Shown: one piece after another, positions 46,688 through 56,507 of the stretch
How the letters are laid out: each line of letters opens with the position of its first letter
Position numbering within the stretch: position 1 is the stretch's first letter
Origin: Powellomyces hirtus
Lineage: Eukaryota; Chytridiomycota; Chytridiomycetes; Spizellomycetales; Powellomycetaceae
Assembly: GCA_025526995.1 (NCBI GenBank)
Contig: JAHLKG010000010.1
Coordinates: 124,001 to 188,000, forward strand
DNA: 64,000 nucleotides
Reading direction: 5' to 3'
Notes under the pieces: model-generated
Databases searched by the model: none
What the model was told of the DNA's origin: nothing
The model's input: only the letters and a program-made list of their open reading frames with translations
Position numbers and translations under genes: made by a program

Positions 46688-48296
46688 ATGAATATGAACT
46701 TCTATCGAAAGTACATTCGTCCCCGGTTGACCCTCTGGCGGAGGCCTTTGAAGCCAGAACTGTTGAAATTGCTCTTGGCCGCGGTCTGGTTTGTGTTTTG
46801 CATATATATGGTCGCGCTCGCCAATGCCTATGCCGATAGAAGGGTAAGCTTTTTGTGACCAAGTAGAAGGGGAGAGCGAGCAACGACGGTGGGAATGGGC
46901 CACCGCGCGCTAAAGTGAAAAGCGGCAAAGATCCCCGAGGAGCAAGCGAGTCGGTTCTCTTGACTGGCGAAAGCAACGATGGACCATTGCTCGTATTGCT
47001 CGCACTGCCATGTAGTTGTGATCCCTTTGCTCTGTTGTGTACTCATTGGACGTCGGTTCTCAATCGTCACATCTGCTCTTGTCCATATCGTTTCTCTCAG
47101 AACCCAAACGCGAACCGTCCACCAGCGGACCGATATGTTGCGCCAGATCCGTTGATGGAGGCGACAAACTCGTGGTTCATGGGATCGGGTATGCCGCAGG
47201 GAATTTCAGATACCCTTGTCGGGGTCTCTGCTGGGTTGGTGAGTCTCCTCCGCATCGACGGCATCTTCATCGATTCAGACCTTTCGCTAATGCTCGTCAT
47301 CTGTCTACTTCTCCATAGATCTTCGCTTTTGCTCTTACTCGTGGTCCTGCCTGCATCACCATCGTCCGCCGCGCTCTCTTAATCGTCGGTTCCCTATACC
47401 TTGGCCGTACACCCTACATGCTTCTCACCGTGCTCCCCGCGCCGTGGCGGTACTGCTTTACCGACATCAATCCAAACTTTGGTGTCGACTCCTGGCTTCT
47501 CTTTTCTGGGCAACGCGTCGACTGTGGCGACACATTCTACTCGGGCCACACGATTGTTTTTACCTCCTCCGCGATGCTGTACTGGTACCATTGCAGATAC
47601 TTTATCATCACTATCCCCGTCTTGTTGTTGAACTTGTTTGGAATGATCTCACTCGTGTTTTCCGGATACCACTACACGATTGATGTGATAGGGGGAGCGG
47701 TCTTTACATTCTTGTGCTGGTGGCTTTTCCATCTGGCAGTTGAGATTGATGAAATTGGAACTCAACGGTGGTGGGGACGACTCGTCCGGTGGTTCGACAA
47801 TAACGGTCATGAAGTGCTTGAAGAACGCGAAGGAACGAAACAGCTCATGATGGCTGCGACGGGCCGAGGAGGAAGAGTCGATGTCGAGCGCGACGGTCTG
47901 GAACTCCCCACCATTCACTCGGAACAACCCGCTATCGTGCCATCCACCCTGCCCTCCACACAACTCCAACCACCTTCACCGCATCGCCACAATCAACGGC
48001 GGCGCAGTGGTGAAATCATCGAACTCCCCCGCCTCTCCCTCTCAACGCCTGACCATTTACACTACAACACCAGCAGCACTAGTAGTGCAGCAGGGGCATC
48101 AGGATTCGCAGCTGCACATGAACGGAGACACAGCAATGCCAGTAGCGCACATTTCCACTACCCTGTACCCGCATCACAGCAGCGCCGGAATAGTAATACA
48201 CCAGGCACCGCCAGCAGTATACGGTCCCGGACATCGTTTCAAGGATCTGTCCACACACCGCTGCGGACCAGCGATGATGGAAGATTGAGGCCGTAG
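46688..48296 (+). CDS. Sphingomyelin-synthase-type (PAP2_C) membrane phosphotransferase
   Basis: Three exons (46688-46843, 47101-47238, 47319-48296) give 423 aa. Five to six membrane segments (for example LLAAVWFVFCIYMVALA, IPVLLLNLFGMISLVF, AVFTFLCWWLFHLAVEI). The two SMS catalytic motifs are present: RVDCGDTFYSGHTIVFTS (first His) and GYHYTIDVIGG (second His plus Asp). These match the D3 and D4 motifs of sphingomyelin/ceramide phosphoethanolamine synthases, which move a phospho-headgroup from a phospholipid to ceramide at Golgi or plasma membrane. The C-terminal about 170 residues are a cytosolic Ser/His/Arg-rich tail. Headgroup (choline, ethanolamine or inositol) cannot be read from sequence. 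Start chosen at MNMNFYRKY. Confidence 0.88.
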
Positions 48297-49049
48297 TAGC
48301 GTATATATGTTAGTAGCATAGTACATTAATTCGGGATAGGTTTTAGTACAGACGGCCCCGCCGTCACCATCTCGCGACTCGCATACTTTCCATCCACTCG
48401 CATCCCTCCCCGTACTTCTTGCGCTATGCTTAACTGGCGAAATAACTTAAAAGTCTTTGCAAATGACATGAAGACGTGATTGACAGACGGTGCGGCTAGA
48501 AGATGCGTAAGCGAAATGGATAATCGGGGAAAAGGCGCATACAACAACCCAACAAACAGCATGTTGGCGGTAGAGTGTGAGAGAATGGATTGAATGGGCA
48601 GAGGCAAACTCAGGTAAAGGATGCTGCCGAATCAACCAACGTGCCCCCAAATGAGAACGGACGTCAAGCGCCATACTTGTAAACGGATCTTACGAAGAAC
48701 GATATATGGCCTGGGGTCACACCAAGGCGCTTCCCCGCTTCGAACACAATCTTCTCCCATATGACCTACCTCTGTCGTGTCTCGCAAAGCCCAAAAGAAC
48801 ATGTAGACGTCCACATATTTAAGGATTTCTTCTTTCTCTAGTCTCGAATTTGCACCGCCGTTCTCTCCTTCCTTCCTCAAAATCACAGCACGCATATAAC
48901 GGTCTCATGGAGTGTTATTACATGATTTGTAGGACGCTGGGCCGACAAGACTCGGTGGCCCTTGCATCCCACTGTCCTCACACTCTTCCCTACACCATCA
49001 TTCCAGTGTAAACGCATCCGTATATCCAACGCAGTCGGACCTTCATCCA
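48297..49049. other. Intergenic, no gene seen
   Basis: Downstream of the SMS-like gene and upstream of the tRNA. Only short frames; no splice-supported gene. Confidence 0.4.
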
Positions 49050-49122
49050 GCTTCCTTAGCTCAGTTGGGAGAGCGTTAGACTGAAGATCTAAAGGTCCCG
49101 CGTTCAATCCGCGGAGGGAGCA
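49050..49122 (+). tRNA. tRNA-Phe (GAA)
   Basis: A 73-nt cloverleaf without intron. The acceptor stem pairs GCTTCCT with AGGGAGC (one G-U), discriminator A. D-arm TAGCTCAGTTGGGAGAGC is standard (box A). Anticodon arm TTAGA-CTGAAGA-TCTAA gives anticodon GAA. T-arm GCGTTCAATCCGC with the GTTCAATCC box B. CCA is not encoded, as expected in eukaryotes. It marks the left border of the repeat-rich stretch. Confidence 0.95.
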
Positions 49123-49494
49123 TGTCAGCAATGCTTTTTGTCTTCCGTGCCACGTTTCTTTGATTTTGCGAAACAGATCACACTTTGTCGCACTAGTGAG
49201 TAGAGTTGCGGTTTCTTTTATGACTTGTCAAATTGCACCTGCCAGTTGGCTCAGGGAATCAGCAAGTGCTGGCAGGAGCATGAGGTGGGTGGCGACGGAC
49301 AACTGGGCAAATGACAACGCGCTCTTTGGAACAACAGATCCTCGACCTCACTGGGTACAGCTCGCCTCGGCTAGTGTTCGTGTGGTTTGTTTGGTCTGTT
49401 TGGTCTGTTCGGAATTTTTGGCTTGTTTGGTTATAGATCAAACTAGCTCACATCTGGACCATTCAACTGAACATAGATTGGTGAGACAGATCGG

Positions 49495-50860
49495 AGTTGG
49501 CGGAAGAGAGGATGATGAAGACCGCATGGGATGCGCAATATGGCACGGGCAGGCGCCTTGCAAGAAGAACGCAAGGAGGACAAAATCAGAAATAACTGGG
49601 CAGATGGTAGGTTACGTGGTGGCAGAGCGTGAACAAACATCGCGTGGAAAGAGCAGCACGAAGAGGGCAGGAAGACTCCAAGCAGAGGGAACAAAACCTG
49701 AAATATCTGGACCGGATCAAAGGTAGGTCACGTGGCGGATATGATGAAGACTGCATGGGCAAGAAGACAGCAAGCAGCTGCACCCGCAAGAAGACAGCAA
49801 GCAGAGACGGTAGGTTACGTGGCGGGTAGAATGGAGATCGACCCATGGTAGGTACGTGGCGGAGTAGAATGAAAATCGCATGGTATGAGCAACACGGCAC
49901 GGGCAAGGAGACAGCAACCAGTGAGAACAAAACACATGGCAAAATCCATGTAGCCGCAATTTTCGCGATAGAAAAACTAGGATGAAGACCGCATAGAATG
50001 AGCAACATGCTCCCGGCAAGCATTCAGCACGAGAAGGGCCACACGCGTGTAACCGGCAAGTATATGCGGCAGACGAGAGGAGAAAGAACACCGCTGGCTA
50101 TGCAATAGACATGCAACACGAAAAAGAATTACATCACCCAATGCGCGTAATCCGCATATTACGCAGCGGAAGAGGCCAACGGTAGACGAAGATCGCACAT
50201 GCAATCGTCTTGCAGGAAGGAGGACGAGATTGAAAACACATGGGGGGCGTTGTATGTAACACATCGGATACGTGGCGGAAACGGGGGGGGGGGGGGGGAC
50301 AAAATCAGAAGCACCCTGGGCCAATGTGCGTAAATGTTACGTTACACGGCGGAAGACAGAAGAATGAATAATGCATGAATGTGCAACCCGGGAGACGGCA
50401 ATAAAGGATGACAAAATTAATGTGTGTCAATGCGCGTAAGCGAGCGATGAGTAGGCGAATAAATACTGCACGGATATGCGACACGGCACGGGCAACCGTC
50501 CTGCAGGAAGCCGGCAACGAAGGAGAACGAAACCGAAACATGCAGGCCAATGCACGTTACCCGCAAGCTACGCGGTGGAAGAGAGAGAGAAAGATGAGAA
50601 CCTTGTGGATGCGCAACCCGGCACGGGCTGTCTTGCAGGAGACGGGCGCGCAACAATGATAAAGTTACAAACACCCTGACAACGCACGCCAGTCTACGCG
50701 GCGGAAGAGAAGGCAAGCGCGGAGGCCACAGCAGAAGCAGATCATTTGACGCGGGTAACCCGTCTATTACACCGCGGAAGAAATCAAGATAAAACCCACA
50801 GGAATGTGCAACACATCACGCGCAAGCGTCCTGCAAGAAGAGAGCAAGTCAAGACGGGGG
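49495..50860. repeat. Degenerate satellite, about 100-135-bp units, roughly ten copies
   Basis: The same ordered words recur with variation and indels: TACGTGGCGGAAGAG, then GATGAAGACCGCATGG, GATGCGCAACACGGCACGGG, CAAGCGTCCTGCAAGAAGAC, AGCAACGAGGACAAAATCAG, and CAATGCGCGTAACCCGC. Clear starts of a unit (GTGGCGGA/GCGGCGGAAGAG) occur near 49,495, 49,730, 49,815, 49,855, 50,163, 50,270, 50,345, 50,570, 50,697 and 50,772. Some units are shortened. A G16 run sits inside at 50,283-50,298. No gene is supported; the short frames on either strand are by-products of the repeat. Confidence 0.75.
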
Positions 50861-51034
50861 GCTTGGCGGACGTTTGATCGTGTCGCGCATGCACGGAGGA
50901 AAGTGGGATGGAGCAGAACGGCACCTGCTGTGCAAAGAAACGGGGAGTACGGTGGAAGGCGGCACATCTTCGGGTTCGTTCACAATAAGCGGGAGGATCA
51001 CCTCATCCAAGCAGGATGGGGCAAGCTCAGGGAA

Positions 51035-52045
51035 CATGTACCTGTTAACATGCCTGCGTGGGAATGCATGCGTGGGAACAAATGCTTGCTTCGAAATATT
51101 CGCGTGTAGGAACGCGCGTGTGGGAATGCATGTGCCGAAACATGCCCCAGGGAACAAGCATGTGGGAAGATGAGCGCGGAACAAACGCCTGAACATATGG
51201 AACATATCCAGGGATACACGCGTGTTGGAGGTATGTTTGAAAACGCTTGTTGGAACATGCGTCAGGGAAGCTTGCTGAGAACATGTGCGCGGGAGAACAG
51301 TGGAACAAACGCCTGGAAACAAATACCTGGGAACATGCGCACGGGAGAACATGCGTGGGGACAGCGGCCTGGTGAACGCCTGGTACACGCGTGCGGGGGA
51401 ATGCGTGCGTAAGAACATACGCGAAGAACATGCGCGTGGACGAACGTGTGGAACAAACGCGTGAGAAGAGAACATGCGTGGGGGACAACGTGCGCGGGAA
51501 TATGCGAGTGGAAGGCGTGTGCATGGCCTTGCAGTGTGGCCTCTGGACAGTAGCCGACCTTGGGTGTCGGGTAGATGTAATTAAGTGGGGCGCCCTCAAC
51601 ACCCTCTGTGCCTTCGCCCAGGGGGGCCTCGTGGCTTTGGGTGGACCTCGGCCTCGGGGGCGTCTGTCTGGGTGGGGGGTGGGTGGGGGCGATAGCGTTG
51701 GGGGTGCGTTCTGGGCTTTGGGTGGACCTGAGTGGGGACCCTTGGCCTGGAGGAATAGCAGCACGCATGAGAACATGCTCGCTGGAACATGGAAGTGGCG
51801 CGAGCGAGCGGAACACAAACGGAATAAACGCCTGGGAACACGCGTGTTGGAACATGTGCGTGGGAACAAACGCGTGGGAACATAGGAACATGGTTCTGGG
51901 AACTTGCGCGCGTCAAACGCTTGGGAACCTTCACCCGTGACAACATGCGTGTGAGAATATAAGCCTGGGAACACATGCCCGTGGAACAAACGCGTGGAAC
52001 AAAATGCCTGAGAATATATGTCTGGGAATGCGTCATGCACAACGC
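51035..52045. repeat. Degenerate minisatellite, about 17-bp units, interrupted by a unique segment
   Basis: Runs of GGGAACATGCGCGTG and GGAACAAACGCSTG-like words alternate at a spacing of roughly 17 bp from about 51,035 to 51,520 and again from about 51,770 to 52,045. Between them (about 51,525-51,765) is a non-repeat, GT/GC-rich segment that itself contains GCTTTGGGTGGACCT twice about 85 bp apart. Long overlapping frames on both strands here are repeat artefacts. Confidence 0.78.
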
Positions 52046-52808
52046 GGGTCAATCAAATGACTGTCCTGCATACGTGCTTGCCCGCGTTGTGCATTTCACG
52101 CTGTCCCGTCATGCATGATCTGAGGACGAGGGCACGGTGGGTAGGGCTTACAGAATCTAGGACCGTCATCCTTGCTGCTTCTATCTGCACATCTGCCTAT
52201 ATGGCAAAACAGAAGCACGCAGGATAGGGAGACGTGAGTGCGGCCTGGCTGCAGCTGCAAAGCGTGTTCAGAGGCGAGGAGCAACCGGGAACACACAGAC
52301 ACAACATGGCCACACGGCCACCCGACACGTTCTCTGCAAAACGCCAGAGAAATGTTGCACAAGCGAGTGTGGTTGCCTGATTGCATTTTTGCCTTCTCGC
52401 TCCTGTGAATGAAAACCTATTACAACCACAACAAGAGCAACATCCATAAAAATCAACTTCAAGATGCTTTAAAGCATGGCTATTCAAAAAATCTTATGAA
52501 AAAAGCAAAGACAAAAATTACATATATCGTGGGGTGGGGGTGTAGGTTAAGGGTGTCGGGAGGGCTGGGAAATGATTATATACGGCAATATTGATGTTTT
52601 GCGGAGCGCCAAGTGACGGGAAGTATGAGTTGGAAATGGACATGTGACATGTGGGGGGGGGGGGGGGGGGGGTGAAGATGGGGGGAGCCGCTGAGGGGCT
52701 TCCTTGATGGGAAGTGAGTTTGCGTATGTGAGGATGGGATGGGTCGTAGCAGCATATGAGGTGACTCCGATTTCTGAGGGCAGGGAGCCGTGTTGAGGAA
52801 ACCGTAAC
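52046..52808. other. Intergenic with a G20 run
   Basis: Right flank of the repeat field and 3' side of FZO1. A homopolymer of 20 G lies at 52,653-52,672. No gene seen. Confidence 0.45.
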
Positions 52809-55578
52809 TCAGTGCATCGAGTCCTTTGCCTCCTCCAGATCCACACCCTCAACGTTCCGGGCCAACTCCCTCGCCTTCTTCTCCACACCCCTGAAATGCT
52901 CCTTCTCTTTCCTCTTGGTCTCGATATCGCGCCTGAGCCCCTCCTGACGTCGTTCATTTTCGCTCAGAATGCGCTGGAACTGGGTCTGGAATTCCCAGAT
53001 GGCAAGGCGGAGGGCGCGTTTGGTGCCCTTGGCGACGCGGTCCACGTTGGCGGGCACGTAGTTGACTTCGTTGAAATGCTCGCGCATCTTGAGGACCACT
53101 TTGCGCTCAATGCTGTTTTTCATGTCCGAGAGGACGTAGAAGAAGATGCCGATGCCTGTGATGGGATTTCATGTCAGTTTTTTTTACGTTACGCGCAGAA
53201 TGAAAATGTAGCATTTCCGTGACACGCTACCTGCAATCGTCAGACCCGCAAACGCAAGTCGTCCAGTACTTGCGCCTCCAAATCCACTCCTGAACATCTG
53301 CGACGCCATGCGCTGGTATCCGACCAATCCACCGACAATAAGACCCACACTGGGCGCGTATTCTTTCGCAAGTTCCGCCTTGTCAATCTGGTCAAAGAAT
53401 TCAGCAACCTGCAAGTGATGGTTCTCCTGGGTCTTCACAAGTGCTTTGCTGTCGTGCGCGATGGCGTGGCTAGTGGTGGTGACGGCCGTGGGCGATCCAC
53501 TGCTGCTGTTGACGGTACTGCTGACATCGCCTTCGAACGCTCCCAGGACGACATTCACGTCGATGGCCGGGGGTACAGACATGCACGACGCGGCAACCGT
53601 TTCAATGTCGGTCAGACACGCGGTGGCTTTCTCCTTGGCAAAGTCCTCGCAGCGTTTGAGTCGCAGGGCGGCCATGCCATAGATGCGGTTTCTGAGGTCT
53701 TTGGCGTACTGCCAAACGTAGAGGGGACCATTCCACTCAACATCTTCCGTGTAGATGTCAATGTGGTTGACGAAATGCTCGAGTTGCTGTTGAGCGTGCT
53801 GGCGGACCAAAGCGGCGGTTTGGTCGATTGTCTTGTCAATGTCGTCCAGAACGGTAGTTTTGATCTGCAACATGCGGTCGTAGACGGGTGAGCTGTCTTG
53901 CATTTCTTTGGTAAACTGCTCGGCGGAGCGCGCGGCTTCGGCGCTGTTGTGTTGGGCCACGGCGACGACGTCTTGCAGAAGATTCTGGAGGTAAATTTTG
54001 GCGGGGGCGAGTTTGGATCGTGATCGTTTTTCCAGAATAAAGGAACGAAGGGCGCCCTCGAGTTTGTGGAAGTCGGGGACCATGGTGCCTTCCGTGTCAG
54101 TTCCTTCAACGTGATTCAGGCTCTGTTTGGCCGACACAAAGTGGACGAGGGTGTCGGCGTTGTCGTAGGTGGCGGGGGATATTTGACGGATTTGCTCGAG
54201 AATGTCGCGTCGGCACCGGTCTTTGCGGCGGATCTGGTCAAAGCGATTCACGACGATGAAAATGAACGCCTTCTCTTTTCCAGCTGTGGTGAGAAAGTCT
54301 CGGCCCTACCAAAGCACAACACGTAGTTTAGATATCGATGCGTATAATACAGCGAAGGTATTGAGAGGGTTGTACTGGCGCGGCAGTATCAAAACTTACA
54401 GATAATGTAAAATGATTTTCCGCATTGACAACAAAGACAATAACGTCGATCTCTTCCTGCTGAGAGAACAATGCCGTGGTCTTGATCGAGTCAATGTTCA
54501 ATCCGGGGGAGTCAATCAAGCTGATATCCACAACTCCGTTATGCAGGAGACTGTCGGCGCGTCCTCGCTTGTCTTTGCAATACACCTTCAACAGCTCATA
54601 CTCCTCATCATTGTCTTCCACGACTTGGCGGAGGTGTCTGAAATCAAAGCGGGTAAAGGTGGTCGGGTCTTTGCGGTCGTAAGCGAGCGGGTTGTTGATT
54701 CCATGGACTTCCTCAACGCCATCGTTTTGTTCCGCATCCACAACTTCAGCAAAGAGGGCGGTGCAGGGCTGCTGGTCATCAGGGACGATTTCGCGACGGA
54801 GAACGGCGTTGACAAAGGTCGATTTGCCGGCATTGAGGTCCCCCGTGACAAGGACCTTGGACCGGGTGTCGGAAATTCGGGTTTGCAGACGGTCAAGGTG
54901 GGCAGTGCATTCATCAAGCTTGGATGCGAGGAGCTGGGAGATGAGGGTCTGGTCGTTGAAGGACGCGTTGGTCGTCGATGAGGCTATTGTAGCGGATGCT
55001 GTTGTTTGCTTCGGGTTGCCCGTTTGTATGTAGCCATATGAGTTCAAATCAAGCTGCAGAATGCGGAGTCCATGCGGATCGCGGGTCTCACTCTCGCGGC
55101 CGTTGACGTGACCCGCTTCCGGCTCAGCCGACATGGAGATGGCGGGCATCGCACCCGCGCCGGGTTGCAGTTTAGGTCCCCCGGTTTTGGCAGCCACGAT
55201 ACTCGGCGCACGTCCTGGGAACATGGTTCGTTTCGGCTGCATCGGATATCTCAAGCAGTGGTGACGGCTCGACACGCCCGCCGGTGGGCCGGCCAAGTCT
55301 CGCAATACTGATTTCGTTCCCCCAATGAGCGTGCACAGTTTGGCTCGCTTTTCCGCAAACTGCGCTTGGGCGAGCTGTTGCTGTGGGTCATCGCCGGCAG
55401 TTGCAGCGTAGCCCGAATCAACGCCGAACTGGGTGGACGACAGGGATTTGGCGGAATCGGCTTTGAGGAATTGCGGCTCGTGCGTGCTGCTCTTGCCGTT
55501 CGGAGTGGGGCCATGCGCAGTGGTGGAGCCGGCGGCAGCGCGGGCGTCGAACTCTCTCGCAGCGGTCTTTTGGCTCAT
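52809..55578 (-). CDS. FZO1: Mitofusin Fzo1, outer mitochondrial membrane fusion GTPase
   Basis: Dynamin-family GTPase that tethers and fuses outer mitochondrial membranes. Three exons (55578-54400, 54305-53231, 53155-52809) give 866 aa. Residues 1-200 are variable, Ser/Ala/Gln-rich. GTPase: G1 VLVTGDLNAGKSTFVNAVL, switch I around DDQQPCTALFAEV, G3 ISLIDSPGLN and G4 FIVVNRFDQIRRK. A heptad region follows, then the paired membrane segments (VGLIVGGLVGY and LAFAGLTIAGIGIFFYVLSD, the second formed across exon 2/3) and the C-terminal coiled coil HR2 (QTQFQRILSENERRQEGLRR, ETKRKEKEHFRGVEKKAREL). The G1 sequence GDLNAGKST and the C-terminal coil are typical of fungal Fzo1. Confidence 0.94.
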
Positions 55579-56507
55579 GATGTTCGATCGGGAGTGTGAT
55601 CAGTTTTCACAGGAGGGAAACCCAGATATTCCGCACACCCGTGGAAAAGACAAAGGTAGAAACCTGTCGGTGGGAATGTGTGGGTCCTATAGATATCCAC
55701 AATAATCGTTCAGAGATACAAAATCAGATCCAAAAGGTATGTGTCAAAATACAGAGACGTGTGTGTTCGTATGTATGTCGGCTAGGTTTGAGTAGCCAGT
55801 TAAAAAAGAAAAAAAAAAAACCGCTGAGAAAATGGGTTAGTCGGTCCTGTTAACTGATGGCTGTGAGCTCACTCCGTTTTAGTCGCAAGGCCAGCTGCTG
55901 TGTCACACGCAGGTCACGTGTGAAAAGGTAATCCTCCGATCAGCGTCCAACAAAACTCCGATCGTGACCTGCGATGAGAACGTAAATAAAGTCTCATGGT
56001 CAAAAAAAGGGAAAAGGCAGGCACACAGGGGACATAGTGTTTGTTGCATTCAACACAGGCGGTCAGAAAGTAGTGAGAATGATGTTTATTCTTCATCATG
56101 TAGGTATGTATTCTTTGGTCTTTCTCTGGTGTGCAAAAAAATTGTGACCGACAGAGCGTTTGGGCAATCGATTGGATCACAGCGCCCGAATATTGATCAG
56201 CCAAGGTGCCCCTCGAGTTCATTTATATACAAATGCGAATTTTGATTGTCTAAAAAATACAAGAGAGGGAAGAGACAAAGGTGCCTCTTCTCGGTTACAG
56301 ACAGTGACATGACATGCACCAACAAAGCATATCTAAACACGGTACGGTACAGTACACAGTTAAATACGGTGGGGACTTTTCGCCTTGTCTACAGTTACGG
56401 GGATTTCAACGGTCCAGCTAGCGCAACATACGCCATGTGAGGGTATGTGGGTGTTTTTTGGGGGCTTTCGAACCAGCAAACTTCCCCCCATAAATGAAAT
56501 GTCTCCT
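55579..56507. other. Intergenic between FZO1 and chitin synthase
   Basis: About 930 bp: FZO1 promoter side and chitin synthase 3' region. A poly-A tract (about 55,803-55,820) is present; no gene supported. Confidence 0.4.

Noticed and set aside
49160..49726. 188-codon plus-strand frame after the tRNA
   Set aside because: Runs into the 130-bp repeat and has no recognisable domain; likely chance.
49495..52045. Possible CRISPR-like or rDNA array
   Set aside because: Units are degenerate, lack regular unique spacers and show no rRNA-like sequence; the genome is eukaryotic.
50849..52052. Several 150-335 codon frames on both strands across the minisatellite
   Set aside because: Their periodic Cys/Phe/Pro or Asn/Gly-rich composition simply follows the 17-bp repeat; no start context or domain.
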